A DNA stretch of 64,000 nucleotides from Purshia tridentata (GCA_003254885.1 QANT01008667.1:1-64000), one strand, 5' to 3'; shown: positions 37,149-49,189, counted from the stretch's first letter. Program-made: numbers and translations. Notes: generated by a model not told the origin, from the sequence alone.

Positions 37149-37177
37149 TGTAACTGTATTTTCGAAATACAGTTACA
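37149..37177. repeat. Perfect 13-bp inverted repeat with 3-base loop
   Basis: TGTAACTGTATTT, then TCG, then AAATACAGTTACA form a perfect hairpin just inside the left terminal repeat of the Mutator-like element. AGTTACA recurs in the minisatellite further in. It could be a subterminal structure of the element. Confidence 0.85.
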
Positions 37178-37316
37178 TTGAAACTGAAATTGAATCTTAA
37201 ACAACCAATTACACTGAAACTGAATTTTAAAAATACAATTATACTAAAAAAAAACTACAAATAATTATATCATTATTTTTCAACATGAAAAAAAACTTGC
37301 AGGTCCATAAAAAAAA

Positions 37317-37487
37317 CAGTTACACCTTATCTAAACATTTGCTAAACAAAACCTTCACTACACAAATAGTTACACCTTCGCTAAACAAAATAGTTACATC
37401 TTCGTTAAAAAAACAGTTACACATTCGCCTTCGCTAAAGAAAATAGTTACACCTTCGCTACAGTTACACAGTTTCACTAAAAAAACT
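37317..37487. repeat. AGTTACA(C/T)CTTCGCTAAA degenerate minisatellite
   Basis: AGTTAC occurs about six times between 37318 and 37470, with CTTCGCTAAA or close variants in between, at irregular 16-54 bp spacing. It lies in the left subterminal part of the Mutator-like element. Subterminal tandem repeats are known in plant DNA transposons. Confidence 0.7.
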
Positions 37488-37732
37488 CAAATCTTAGGCT
37501 ATATTGTTCGATCTCAAACTCTAATCCTAAGTTACGTTGCCATCGTCGTCCAGATTTATTTCCACCTGCAGATTTAATTCATCATATTTCAAGGGCACAA
37601 TTTCAACAAAAACATATAATTACTCTATTATCTCTATGATTCAACTTTAATACAGAAAATGAATGAATAAATCTTAAATCAATTTCACTGTCTTTGATTC
37701 ATTAACACATCAATTCAAAAAAATGGGTTACC

Positions 37733-37990
37733 TCTCTTGCAATGCAGACTCCACAATCACCACCTGCGATCCCTATAACTGGGACTTCAAGAGGAAGCCC
37801 AAATCCCGTTGAATCAAACCCAACTGGGACCTCGTTGCCTCCACTAACGATTTCTTCGCCGACAGCTTTTTAGGCAAAGGCAGCCATGGCAGCGTTTATA
37901 GAGCCGTTCTCGACGGCGGCAAGCTCATCGCAATGCCTAACGGTTCTCTCTACGATCTGCTCCACTTGCGCTCCAGTAGACTTAGGATGA
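37733..37990 (+). pseudogene. Captured receptor-like-kinase fragment (At5g23170-like), broken
   Basis: The frame starts MGYLSCNADSTITTCDPYNW, the N-terminus typical of the small intronless Ser/Thr kinase-like proteins around Arabidopsis At5g23170 and At3g51990. It has a TGA stop after KRKPKSR (37820-37822), then continues in frame with DLVASTNDFFADSFLGKGSHGSVYRAVLDGGKLIA. From there it jumps to MPNGSLYDLLHLRSS. In the parent family the kinase Lys and helix C lie between those two pieces, so an internal deletion is inferred. The catalytic loop and the rest are absent. It is a fragment without function as a kinase, carried inside the Mutator-like element. Confidence 0.85.
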
Positions 37991-38481
37991 CGAGAAGAAA
38001 CTATCCCTGGCAGTCCGATAACTCGTCCTCGCCGGAATTGACAGATCGCCGGCGAGAAAACTCAACTCTGCCTAGGCTCGATCTGGTGTCGACGCGTGGT
38101 GTGACAACAAGTGCAAGGCAGGCAGAAGAAGAGGGAGAAGAGACGAGAAGATTAGGACCGTTCTCGTCGGCAACCATTGCCGGACGATGGAGCACGTGCC
38201 GGCGACTGCGCTCAGGAAAGGAAACCAGATGAGAGAGACAAAGGGAGAGAGGGAGAGAGAACACTGATTTCAATTTCTAATAAATCGGTGGTAGTTGGTA
38301 ATAATGGGTATATTTGGGATATTGAAAAAAAAAAAAAGAGGTCAAAGCTAGTTTGGTATAATTGACTAAGGGGTTTTGGAAGATTTTAAGTTTGTAATAG
38401 GGGGTTTTGGGAGATGTTAATTTAAGGTGGAGGTTTAGAGAGAATCCAGCTCTAAATTGAGGGTTTATAAACATTTACATT

Positions 38482-39220
38482 ATATATATATATCCTTATC
38501 AGTTATTAACTTATGACCATGTGTTTTAAAGATTAGATTTTTTTTTTCTTAACAGCTCTAAAGTACACTCATTGAACTCCAGGCAAGGTCCCTAAAGCTA
38601 AACAATTAACAATTCTTCTGCAAGTTTACCTTCACATGCGCCACGCACAAATTATTAATTTACAGAGTAGAGTACAAATTACAATTAACATATATGGTAA
38701 TTTTTGTTTTTGGTCGAAACAAACAAATATGGTAACTTGATGCAATTTTCTTTTACCTAGTTTCTTTTACATACTCTTTTAAAATTACTCTAATTTTAAG
38801 TATGATTGCAACACTGTCGTATATAGTTTGTGGAAGATTGATACTTTTGATAGGTACTGGTGAAGCTATGACCATGTGTGGTCTCAAAGAACCAAATTAA
38901 ATTGGTGGTGGTGGTTGAGAACCTTGAGGCTCAAATAGTCTTGGTGGTAAAGTTGCCTTCAAAATCACTCCTAATCTGTTGTAATCTTCATGTGAATTAT
39001 GAAATCAAATACCACATATTTCTCTTTACAACCCTACATCCCCAAGTGCTCTGCTTTTTTCTCTTTCCCTTCTTTCCACAATCAGCCAAAGAATAAAAAC
39101 TAAATAAATTGGAAAAAATAAAGAAAAACAATTTCATATACACCGACACCAGCCCAGCTAGCTAAGCCAGCATAACACAGTGAACGCCATTCCCATTCGT
39201 CCAACTCTCTAGTATCTGTT
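38482..39220. promoter_or_regulatory. Upstream region of the lectin receptor kinase
   Basis: AT-rich flank between the Mutator-like element and the kinase start. No exon is visible. The element's end lies about 740 bp from the start codon, close enough to sit in or near the promoter. No TATA box is assigned with confidence. Confidence 0.45.
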
Positions 39221-41311
39221 ATGGCAGAAAGACTCCAACTTTTCTTGGTTTTTCTTCTCTTCTTCTCAAACCCAGCAAACTCCGAGCTTGACGACGAGCT
39301 CTTCTTCGACGGCTTCAATGAGGTTGGCACCAACATGACGCTAAACGGCGTCGCGGAGATCGAGAGCAATGGCATGCTGAAGCTCACAAACGACACGCTC
39401 AGAGTCCTGGGTCACGCTTTCTACTCATCCCCAATCCAGTTCAAGAACTCCACTGACGGCAAAGCCTTCTCCTTCTCCACCGCTTTCGCCTTCACCATAG
39501 TCCCCGAGTACCCCAAGCTCGGCGGCCATGGCCTCGCCTTCACAATCTCACCCTCTAAAGATCTTCCCGGAGCTCTTCCAAGCCAGTATCTTGGGATTCT
39601 CAACGCCACAGTTGTTGGGAATTTTTCAAACCACGTCTTTGCCGTTGAATTCGATACTGTGCAGGACTTTGAGTTCAATGACATCAATGATAACCATGTT
39701 GGGATCGATGTGAACAGCTTGATCTCCAACAAATCAACTCCAGCTGGGTATTTCACTGGTCAAAATTCGACAAAAAAAGACCTTAATCTCAAAAGTGGGC
39801 AGGTAATTCAAGCTTGGGTCGATTACGATTCAGTGGAAAACCAAGTCACTGTTAAGCTCTCCCCATCTTCTATCAAACCCAGATATCCAATTTTGACCTT
39901 TAATGTCGATCTCTCTCCAATCTTTCAAGATTTTATGTACGTGGGGTTCTCTGCTTCTACTGGTTTGCTGGCAAGCTCGCACTATATCTCGGGTTGGAGC
40001 TTCAAAATGAATGGAGGGGCCAAGTCTCTGTATTTGGAAACACTGCCTAAGCTTCCAGGGCCTAAAAAGAGCCACTCGGGTCTTATAGTAGGTATCTCTG
40101 TTTCTGCTGTTTTGGCTTTGATCTTGGCCATTGGATTGGGTTTCTTCATCGTTAAGAAATTCAAGAACAGTGATGTGATTGAAGATTGGGAGCTTGATAT
40201 TGGTCCGCATAGATTTGCGTACCATGAGCTGAAGCAAGCCACAAGAGATTTCAGAGAGAAAGAGGTGATTGGGGTTGGTGGATTTGGTAAAGTATTTAGA
40301 GGAACTTTGCCAAACTCAAACACCCAAGTAGCTGTGAAGCGAATATCCCATGAATCAAAGCAGGGTCTGCAAGAGTTTGTGTCTGAGATTGGTAGTATTG
40401 GTCGTCTTCGCCATAGAAATTTGGTTCAGTTATTGGGATGGTGTCGTCGACGAGGCGATCTTTTGCTTGTGTACGACTTCATGCCTAATGGGAGCTTGGA
40501 CAAGTACTTGTTTGAAGAACCAAAAGCAATTTTGAGCTGGGAACAGAGGTTTAAGATTGTGAAAGGTGTAGCTTCAGGCCTATTGTACTTACATGAAGGA
40601 TGGGAGCAAACTGTGATCCATAGAGACATTAAAGCAGGGAATGTGTTGCTGGATTCTGAGCTGAATGGACGGCTTGGTGACTTTGGTCTTGCCAAGCTAT
40701 ACGAGCATGGCTCGAACCCAACCACCACCCGGGTAGTGGGTACATTGGGTTACCTTGCACCCGAGCTCACCCGAACTGGGAAGCCCACTCCCAGTTCAGA
40801 TGTATTTGCTCTTGGTGCTCTGTTGCTTGAGGTGGTGTGTGGGAGGCGACCCATTGAGCCCAAGGCACTGCCTGAGGAGCTCATTTTGGTGGATTGGGTG
40901 TGGGATAAGTGGAGAGTTGGTGCAATTCTTGATGTTGTGGATCCAAGATTGGGGGGTGTGTTTGATGAGCTTGAGGCTGTTGTGGTGCTCAAATTAGGCC
41001 TAATGTGCTCCAACAATGCGCCCAAGGCACGCCCCACCATAAGACAGGTGGTGAGGTACTTGGAGGGTGAGGTGCCGCTTCCGGAGGCCGTGGAGTCCCC
41101 CGGCGCTTATGACGGGCAAAAGGGCGGTGATGGTAGTACTGGTGGCGGCGAGTTTGAGGATTATGTGCATTCTTATCCAAACTCATCATATTTTGAGAAA
41201 GCCAGCACATGGTCATCTGGAGATGCTGATTTTGAAGCTGGCTCAAGCTCATCACCTCCCTCAGTATCTGATAGAGGTGGTGGTGGTGGTGGTGGAAGCT
41301 ACCCAAGATAG
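39221..41311 (+). CDS. L-type lectin-domain receptor kinase (S.4-like)
   Basis: An intronless frame of 696 residues. It has a signal peptide, about 1-21 ([15 protein letters not shown]), and a legume-lectin ectodomain, about 22-270, with [40 protein letters not shown] (the metal-site-like segment) and several N-glycosylation sites. A single membrane span lies at about 288-310 ([18 protein letters not shown]). The cytoplasmic kinase has Gly loop G351-V-G-G-F-G356, Lys373 in VAVKR, HRD 467-469, DFG 487-489 and an APE-type YLAPEL, so it is an RD kinase with all catalytic residues. The tail is Gly- and Ser-rich, ending [11 protein letters not shown]. Such receptors sit in the plasma membrane and act in immune and stress signalling. 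The juxtamembrane [22 protein letters not shown] fits the S.4 group, but assignment needs a tree. Confidence 0.95.
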   Translation: MAERLQLFLVFLLFFSNPANSELDDELFFDGFNEVGTNMTLNGVAEIESNGMLKLTNDTLRVLGHAFYSSPIQFKNSTDGKAFSFSTAFAFTIVPEYPKLGGHGLAFTISPSKDLPGALPSQYLGILNATVVGNFSNHVFAVEFDTVQDFEFNDINDNHVGIDVNSLISNKSTPAGYFTGQNSTKKDLNLKSGQVIQAWVDYDSVENQVTVKLSPSSIKPRYPILTFNVDLSPIFQDFMYVGFSASTGLLASSHYISGWSFKMNGGAKSLYLETLPKLPGPKKSHSGLIVGISVSAVLALILAIGLGFFIVKKFKNSDVIEDWELDIGPHRFAYHELKQATRDFREKEVIGVGGFGKVFRGTLPNSNTQVAVKRISHESKQGLQEFVSEIGSIGRLRHRNLVQLLGWCRRRGDLLLVYDFMPNGSLDKYLFEEPKAILSWEQRFKIVKGVASGLLYLHEGWEQTVIHRDIKAGNVLLDSELNGRLGDFGLAKLYEHGSNPTTTRVVGTLGYLAPELTRTGKPTPSSDVFALGALLLEVVCGRRPIEPKALPEELILVDWVWDKWRVGAILDVVDPRLGGVFDELEAVVVLKLGLMCSNNAPKARPTIRQVVRYLEGEVPLPEAVESPGAYDGQKGGDGSTGGGEFEDYVHSYPNSSYFEKASTWSSGDADFEAGSSSSPPSVSDRGGGGGGGSYPR

Positions 41312-43102
41312 AGTGTCAATTCTGTGTCTTTCCCTATTGTCCTTTTTGGGATTTTATTTGTCTTTTTGGATCCTCAAATTATATCATATAGTTGTGCTAG
41401 AATTTCTGTTTTTGTGTACATTTGATAATTGTGGACACCCTTTTTTGGGTTGTAAATATTGTGGTACATGGTTTTTCTTTCATCTGCAGTTATATAGAAG
41501 GCATTCCTCTTTGAAATTAATTTGTGTTCAATAAATTTTCTGTTTCCCATTGGAGTATTTTCATTATTGATTCTTTTTTTTCCATGTGAATGATAAAATT
41601 GTGTTTCTGTTAGAACTTAGAATCCAAATGGATGTGCGTTAAGTTGAGATAAGTGAGAGTGATTGATATAGATGGTTTTGAACTTTTGACACAAATCCTT
41701 AAACTCAAACTTAGGTTCAAATGGTGTTTAAATCATGTTTTAAATCTTAAATGCACAAGTTCATATAACATTGAATTGAAATTCCCAGCAGTCAGAAGTG
41801 GAAATATTCATGTCTAGTAGTCAAAGTAGTTGCAGTCTTGCAGAGTTAACAAAGGACAAAGTGATACTGATTGCTACAATGTAAAAATGAAGGGTTAGTT
41901 GCAAAAGGGCCAACCCAACCGCCATAAGTAGACATATATCCTAACTAAATAACCTTATAATAACAGTCTAATTTAAAAAGTGAAATTTTTAATATTGAGT
42001 AATTTTAACACATAAGGCAGCAATGTGAAAATGTCTATCTTAAAGTCCAAAGGGCCGTGCTTCTTAAGTTGCATTAAATTAACACATCGACTGGTGTATG
42101 TCACCTTCACCATTCATCGTCAATTATTATGGTTTAGGGAGTTGTGAAAGATATGAGGGAGCTAGAGAGGAAATATTAAAAAAAAAAAGAAGAAAAATAT
42201 GGGTTTTCTGGGTTTTTTTTTCTGTCCACTCAGAAGTTGAGCTCAATTTAGAAAGACTTATTTAGTGAGAGAAGGCTATTCATTCATTTTTTTATTCTTG
42301 TGGGAGAGAACGGAGCAGCAATCTGCAATTGGTTCACAAGATAATCCATGAAACTGAGTTCTCATGACAACGAAGCGAGATTCAAGTTATCGTAATTAAA
42401 TTATCTTTTTTTTGGTTTGGCCATAGCCATAATTGTATTATCTTAACTAACAATACACCAGCTCTTCTGTAGGAGACATCAAGAGGCAGCCTGGTTCCTC
42501 TACTCCAACTTTATTGGGACACCGCGTCTACAAACCCTTATACTAGCATGAACGGGAATATTTATGTGAGGTCAAATTTAGCCATTGCTTGCTTCCTATA
42601 TATAACAAGTTCAAGTTCAAGTTCATCACGTTTAGATTTTTAAGAAAACGTGTGTTTGGTATGGGATGTCAAAAGCGATTTATTACTTCCTAATGCCAGA
42701 GTAGTCATGCATGATTAAACTAGAAAATGAGATTTGCGTATCAAGCATATCTTCCATTAGTATAAATAAACTGTTCATACATAATATTAAAGACTTTAGA
42801 CTTGCCAAAACCTTCCAACTTCCAAGCGAAGCAAATATATGCATTAAAAAAAAGACCAAACTGCTAAAGCTTCACATTGCATATACAACAACTTTACATT
42901 GCGATGGTTTAAATAGTTCGAATGAGCACGAAATTACTAAGCTACAAACAGATGAGATCTATAAGAATTAATAACATTTAGTTGCTACAACTATCTACTT
43001 CTAATCATCAGCTGCAATGCACTTTGTCTAAAATGTACCTGTCTTGGAGGCTTCAAAATTTTTCCAGACACCACATGTTCATCTACTTTCCTATATCTTT
43101 CT
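41312..43102. other. Intergenic DNA between convergent genes
   Basis: 3' flanks of the lectin kinase (+) and the hAT-derived gene (-). An 86-codon open stretch near 42711 shows no family match. No transposon ends or RNA genes were recognised. Confidence 0.55.
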
Positions 43103-46095
43103 CTAATGATTTTCTACATTTTCTTCAACATTTTCCTCTTCACCGTCTTTCCCCCTACTAAAAATCTCATTGTCATAAAACCCTGCATATAGGCCAAAAT
43201 AATCAATGTAATTAGTAATATAGCTGATTTGTATTTAGCAACTCTTCAAATCCAAGTATGATATTACCAGAGCCCAAGTCATCAGCATCATCATTTGAGG
43301 GCCCTAAAAGCATGGTGCTAGCACAGGGTGAATCAAGTGCCATCCAATTTGAACTCCCATGGTCCTCCAAGCACATGTCCTTCCCTGTTACCCAGTCTTC
43401 AATAACGCTAATGCTATCAAATGATATGGGATCCACAGAATCTTGTCCAATGTTCTTACAGACCCTGTGTGGAAAAAGACATTATTAGCAAAATGAAAGA
43501 AATATTTCTCCCTTCCAATTTTCAACCCCCATTTGTAAATCCATACAGGGTTAATTGCCTTTTGCTTACATTTGTCTCAGTCGCAAGTTGTACTGAACAA
43601 AAACCAGGTCACTGAGACGTTGATGCTCTAGGCAGTTCCTTATGTTGTGTACTTTCTCAAAAGGAATCTGATTTTGCTTACACCCAATCGAACAGCAACT
43701 TTGACTGAGAATGCGGATTGCCAAGCGTGCCAAATTTGGGCAACCTCCTCCATACGTTGACCACCATTCAGCTAAGACAAATATATTAAAAAATAAATAA
43801 AAATTAGCTAAATGCAGGAAAGAGGTTAAAATAATATGTGAAACTGAAAAGAAAAATGACAAATGCAGTTCCTGTTTATAGAATACTTGCAAGATGTGCA
43901 TGGAAGGTAATTGTCAACATCGGTTAGAACACATACAGCCAAAAGGTCAAAGAGCTTTCATCTTCACCAAGATTAAACCAAATCAAAGGCCTAAGAGCTT
44001 TTCCAAATTACTATCCATATCTATCAATTAGAAAATAGAAATGAAGAACTCAATGATCTAATACATAAAAATGCTTATTATTGGTCTTACAGGCTTTTTG
44101 AATTGACAAAGCAATGTTTATCTGGCTTTGCATGTACATATTTTACAGGCAGAGCATATCAAGCAGCTTCTTTCTGTTTCTAGTTTCCCTAAATGGTACT
44201 AGTATTCAAAAGTGCTAATAATTAAAGCATTGTGAGCTAAACCATGGCACAGCTAAAATTAATAATTCGATCTAATAGAATAAGCCCTCACCAGGAAGTA
44301 GAGTGTCTCTAGCCCTAATTGCCATCTTCCTACGAAAATCCCCAGCAGCACTCTTGTACGAATTTAGTTCTTTGATGATTTTATCTTGGACTTTTGTATC
44401 AGGAACCAGTTTCTCTATGCAATCAAACATCCCTGATATGATATCATTATGCATATCTCCTTCAATACTATAAAATATTTTGGGGTTAAGGTAGAATCCT
44501 GCAGCATGAAGAGGACAATGCCACTGCTGTTCCCATCTTTGATCAATAATATTCCAGTATACCATGTACTCCTCCCTCTTAATTAGTTCTTTTTTAATTG
44601 TTTCTTTTGCTCGATACATTCCAGCATAAATATAACCCATTGCAGGCCTCTTCTCACTACCAACCATTCTCAAAACACGCAAGAGAGGATTTGTCAGACG
44701 AACAATCAGGATGCATGACGACCAAAATGACTGATTGCTAACAAGATCTAACATTTCCAATCCCTCTGGTTCCTTTGAATATGGGCACTCCATCCAGTCC
44801 TGTGAAGTAACCATGACCTGCAGACAGTGTTTAAGATCAACCAGTCGTTTTAATGTCGTAAAGTTTGTAGCAAAGCGAGTGACTCCTGGTTCTACTATAT
44901 CATTGCCGAAAGTAGACCTTCTAACCATATTCAACACTACACTATGATTGTACACAAACTTTGTAATGGATCTAGCTTGTTCAATTACTGCATTTATCCA
45001 TTCAATGTTACCAAAATCCTCAAGTATAAGATCAAGGCACCGAGCTGCACATGGAGTCCAATATAGAGTAGGGAAAGTATCGGTCAACCTTCTCCCTGCA
45101 ACTATATATTGCTCATCACTACTAGTAATCACTTGTAGCACATCTCTTACTCCAATGTCTTCTACTACTCTCCTAAGCAATTGGTAAAGAGCATCTGAGG
45201 AATTTATAATGTCTGATGCATCCACAGATTCCAAAAACACTGTTCCTTCAGGACTGTACACTAAAAAATTTAGTAAAACCTTACCTAACTCTGTGTTCCA
45301 CTGATCAACCAAAACAGAACAACCTGTCCTTCCCCATGATGCCCTATGTTTATCAATATTAGTCTTCACTTCTTCAACCGAATTCTTCAATATCCAACTC
45401 CTGATATCATGATACGTGGGAGGCACAACCCTTGAACCTCCTGAAGCAATTGCATCAATCATTGGTTGGAAATAGGCCGAGTTCACTGCATCTGGAGATG
45501 CCCCAATATCATACAAAAACCGTCCAATTGCCTCCTGAATATAATTGTCCATTTTTTTAGAACCTAATGCAGCACTATTAGTAATACCAAGAGCACCATG
45601 GGGTGAAGAAAAACTTTTACCTCTCCCCCTTTTCCTTCTATCCAGACTACTCCTACTACTTGTCATTCCTTCTTGATTCACCAACAGCCCCGAATTGGGT
45701 TCAATTGCCTCCGTAACTCCAATCAACTGAAGCCCATCATTCACATCACTCTGAAGGGCAAGTGATTCTGCCTCACTATGAGGTGTGGGATTATTATTGG
45801 TAATCTCTTCATCAAGCTTTTGCCTATTTCGCTTCTTCACCACAACGCCATCTAAACTCTGTTGCATTAGGACCCGAACATCCTGTGGAACTCGTAAACA
45901 AGTAGATGCATTACCCTTTTGGCCGGCAAGGTGTTCTTTAATTCTATGAATCCCACCTCCCTTAAACAATTTGCTACAATATATACACTTGAGCTGTACC
46001 CTCTCACCATTCTTGAACATTTGACAATGCTTCCATGCAGGGTCGTGTTTCTGGGACGTAATGGGAATGGGTTCCATTACCATACCCGAAGTCAT
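43103..46095 (-). CDS. BED zinc finger / DUF659 / hAT-dimerisation protein (transposase-derived host gene)
   Basis: Minus-strand exons 44292-46095, 43570-43771, 43268-43464 and 43103-43182 close in phase to 760 residues. The N-terminal BED-type finger lies at about 17-66 (KHDPAWKHCQMF, C37-x2-C40, GGIHRIKEHLAG). A Ser- and basic-rich linker follows. The DUF659 transposase-like core covers about 200-350 (SYIQEAIGRFLYDIG-like and VPPTYHDIRSWIL segments, CSVLVDQWN). The hAT C-terminal dimerisation region starts at AEWWSTYGGG in exon 2 and ends RLSDLVFVQYNLRLRQM. An acidic tail (VEDWVTGKDMCLEDHG-like, LLGPSNDD) ends ENVENH. Arabidopsis relatives (At3g22220, At4g15020) are annotated as hAT-superfamily proteins. 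Introns, a long open frame and no visible terminal repeats suggest a host gene. Retention of the last intron would give an alternative end LLNTNQLYY. Its function is unknown, probably DNA binding. Confidence 0.92.
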
Positions 46096-47420
46096 TTCAA
46101 AAACCCCAAAAAATTAACTTAGTATGAAAAAAGGCCAAGACCCAAACAAGCACTTTTTTCTTCAATTCAATTCAAAGTTAAACAAGTAAATCAAAACAAG
46201 TCTGTGTCAATACTCAATACCAACGCGCATATACTTCAATCCCAACAAAAAATGAATAAATATAAACTGAGAGTGAGGGAGAGAAAGAGAGCTTACTTTG
46301 TATTTGGCTCTTTGAACACTTCTGATAGAGAGAGAAGAAGCCTATGTAGGCAAATGAACCGAGTTAGGGTCGTTATGGGGATTATAAACCGTGGTGCGAC
46401 CGAATGGACCGGTTAGGGTTGGGTTCAACCGGTTATGCTAGCCACAATTAGTTTTGGTTTAACCAGGTGACCCGGTCAGACCATTTAGGTGAAACGGTTT
46501 CAACTTTCAAGAAACGAGAAATCGAGCCTTCCGGTTTTCTCGCTGACAGGTCGTGACTCTATGAGAAACTTAGACCGGCCGATAGTTGGTAAATCGATTG
46601 AACCGGCGATTAGTGTTAGTTATTACAGGTCTAGCTTCTTTTTATTGTTCAGAAATAAAGTGAGAGTTGCATACGACATTGGAAATCATTTCCATTTGGT
46701 GAAGAAAATGGAATTTGTTTTCCTGGGTGCCCAATTAAAATTAAAAAGTCATCAAACATTAAAAAAAGAATTTCACTTAGATGAATATAAAGCATCGTCT
46801 AGGAGAATTGTTTGTTTCAATTTTGTATGGAAAAGGATGTGATAAGAAGAAAGGTTTAATGTGCATTGAATGCAAACAAGTGGCTTGATGAGCTCTGCCT
46901 GGCCAAAATTAGTAGAAATGGTGCCATTGGAATGTTTGAACTTTTATTTTCTAGATGAAAATAGAAAAATAATTTAATTGATAGTCTAAATAAACAAGAA
47001 ACTATTACCATTAAATTAAATCAAAATTTTTTAATATTTCAGGTTTTCAACATAAATAAAAGAGAGGATCCAGATCTCATGAAAATAATTAAAGCTACAG
47101 AATTCAGCCTTTGTACAAAAAGATAATGCCTTCTACCATTTTTTACAGTGGGTTCTTTTCAGCTTTTAAAACGAGTGCAGAAAAGTGGCCAATCCCCTAT
47201 TTTCTCTTATAGCAAGCTTTTCAAGGATGAACAAAATAAATAAATAAATAAATATTTAGAACTCTTGCAAACCGTTATTACATGTGCAGTTGTTCTTAAA
47301 GCTACCACTTCTTTCATGGTAGCGAGAAAGAAGGAATCCCTCTCTCTTTTCCACGTACTAGAATCCTTAACATTTATCAGAGACACCCCCACAGACCCCC
47401 ATCTCCATTATTCATATCCA
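46096..47420. promoter_or_regulatory. Divergent interval between the hAT-derived gene and the thaumatin-like gene
   Basis: Both genes start from here in opposite directions. Near 46400-46610 there is a cluster of CCGGTT/AACCGG motifs together with TTAGGGTT, a telo-box-like motif seen in many plant promoters. A 117-codon open stretch at 46489-46842 has no family match and is judged non-coding. Nothing else was recognised. Confidence 0.45.
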
Positions 47421-48264
47421 ATGCCAATCTCACATATCTTCTTCTTCTTCCTCTGCTTTCTCATCTCCCTCTCCTTCACAAGTAGAGTCTCTCTTTTCAT
47501 ACAAAGTTTAATCCTTCTTTCTATAGCACTTAACTGATAATTTGTATAACTTACGTTAACAGTATAGCCTGTTGATATGTGTTGCAGATGGGACGCAACT
47601 CATTATAGTGAACAACTGCAAGGAGAGCATATGGCCCGGAATCCTTGGCACTGCAGGCCACCCGACTCCCAAAGATGGCGGGTTCCATCTCTACAGCGGC
47701 GAACAACTAGTCCTTGACGTCCCCAAGGACTGGTCAGGAAGAGTATGGGGCAGGCAAGGCTGCTGCTTTGATGAGCAAACTGGGCAGGGCTCGTGCCAAA
47801 CAGGCGACTGCGCTGGGCTCCTACAATGCAGGGGCACTGGCGGAGTCCCTCCTGCCACACTTGTTGAAATGACACTTGGGACTCCCAAATCAACCTTGCA
47901 TTACTATGATGTGAGTTTGGTTGATGGGTTCAACATTCCAGTCTCAATGATGCCATTAGGTGGTGGTGGTGGGTGTGGTGTTGCTGCTTGTGAGGCTGAT
48001 TTGAATGTTTGTTGCCCATCTGCATTGGTGGTGGAGCGAGAAGGTAAAGTTGTGGGATGCAAGAGTGCTTGTTTGGCTGCAAAATCAGACAGGTATTGCT
48101 GCACAGGGGAGTTTGCAGATCCAAAGAGTTGCAAGCCTACAGTTTTTGGCCATCTTTTTAAGGCTATTTGTCCAAGGGCTTATAGTTATGCCTATGATGA
48201 TTCTACAGGGCTCAAAACATGCAAAGCTCCACAGTATGTCATTACATTTTGCCCTCCCAACTAG
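47421..48264 (+). CDS. Thaumatin-like protein (PR-5 family)
   Basis: Exons 47421-47481 and 47588-48264 (donor ACAA|gtagag, acceptor gttgcag|ATGGG) give 245 residues. The first 20 are a secretion signal ([20 protein letters not shown]), and the mature chain begins [11 protein letters not shown]. The thaumatin signature [14 protein letters not shown] is present, and the acidic-cleft set is recognisable as Arg in GRVWGRQ, Glu in ATLVEMTL and Asp in GDC, YYD and VDGF. Eighteen Cys are seen in the mature chain: the usual sixteen plus one extra in each of RQGCC and LNVCC. The end, YVITFCPPN, is typical and no C-terminal extension or GPI tail follows. Thaumatin-like proteins are apoplastic, defence- or development-related, and some bind beta-glucan. 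It could be a constitutive rather than a pathogen-induced member. Confidence 0.96.
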
Positions 48265-49189
48265 GGATTATGTTAGCGGAGGAAAGCTACTGCAAATGAT
48301 GGCTTGTGTTTTTGTCCCAAATTGTCAGTTCCATGTATTACTTGGTTCTTAGTTATCCCTAATTGTCAGTTCCATGCTTGGTATTCTAAATTTGGAGTTC
48401 AATTTAAAGTAGGAATGTATGTCATTTCATTGTCTTTTTAAATAACAAAGAAGTTAAAAGGGAGGATAAAAATTTGTCTCCCTGAGCCCTGTTGCCCCCC
48501 ACTAAACGTCAATTAAAGCTTTTGGGGAGGCGGAGATGAAGCTTAACAATAAGCCATTCAAGAACAAGGCACCCAAAACAGCCAGGAATCATCATCAATT
48601 GGAGCTTCAAAAGCCAATTAGTTTGGCCTTAAACATAACTAATTTGCCATGGAAGTTTTCTTTCCTTTGGTCTTGCTCAAAGTATCAATAAAAAACAGCA
48701 AATAAAGCATTAAATTTCATATAAAAGCATACCAAAATCTACAAATATTTCTAAACAAGAACCTCAGTCGAGCTACTTTTAGGGGAAAATAGGTTGCTTA
48801 ATTAGAAAATAACCAATTCCATACACATCAAAAAGAAATTTATGGAGGACTCCACCTGGTAACATTTTTGTACAGTCACGACCACAAATTCTACAACTGC
48901 CTCGCTTTTTACACCCTTAAAACTTGTACACTAAATTTATCTCTCCTCTGCAGGGGCCTCAGCCTCAGGTGTGTTCACCGTCTGAGCCGCGACTACTCTA
49001 AGGTATATCCTCAATCTAACAATGTACAGTTTTAAGTACAACCAACAATCTTTATTTTCATTGCTCCTATCCATCTCAATGCATGGACAGAAGCCTTTAC
49101 TTACTAGACATGAAAGAAAGTGAGAGGAAGGGGCTCATATTATCCTCAGTCAGCTGTACAACTTCGTTCTTGTGCCCCATGCCCCCCAT
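48265..49189. other. Intergenic DNA between convergent genes
   Basis: 3' flanks of the thaumatin-like gene (+) and the Pumilio gene (-). TTCCATG and CTAATTGTCAGT occur twice just after the thaumatin stop (about 48310-48380), a small local duplication. No exon or element is seen. Confidence 0.5.

Larger units (their letters stand above)
36971..38481 (+). mobile_element. Non-autonomous Mutator-like element carrying gene fragments (Pack-MULE type)
   Basis: The left end (about 36971-37050) and the reverse complement of the right end (about 38400-38481) share TTTATAAACCC, CC(C/T)CCACCT and (A/T)CTCCCAAAAC in the same order and spacing. These are imperfect terminal inverted repeats of about 80 bp. 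Both ends abut TA runs (36959-36970 and 38481-38491), so a 9-11 bp target duplication could be hidden there but cannot be proved. No transposase is present. The about 1.5-kb interior holds a 29-bp hairpin, an AGTTAC minisatellite, a broken kinase fragment (37733-37990) and a GC-rich stretch (about 38010-38240) unlike the surrounding DNA, ending in a CT/GA tract like a gene leader. This is the structure expected of a Pack-MULE. Confidence 0.75.

Noticed and set aside
43212-43436. NTNQLYY as the true C-terminus of the hAT-derived protein
   Set aside because: A good donor (TCTG|gtaat) and acceptor (tgcag|GGTTTT) restore the expected family ending in phase. The read-through is kept only as an alternative.
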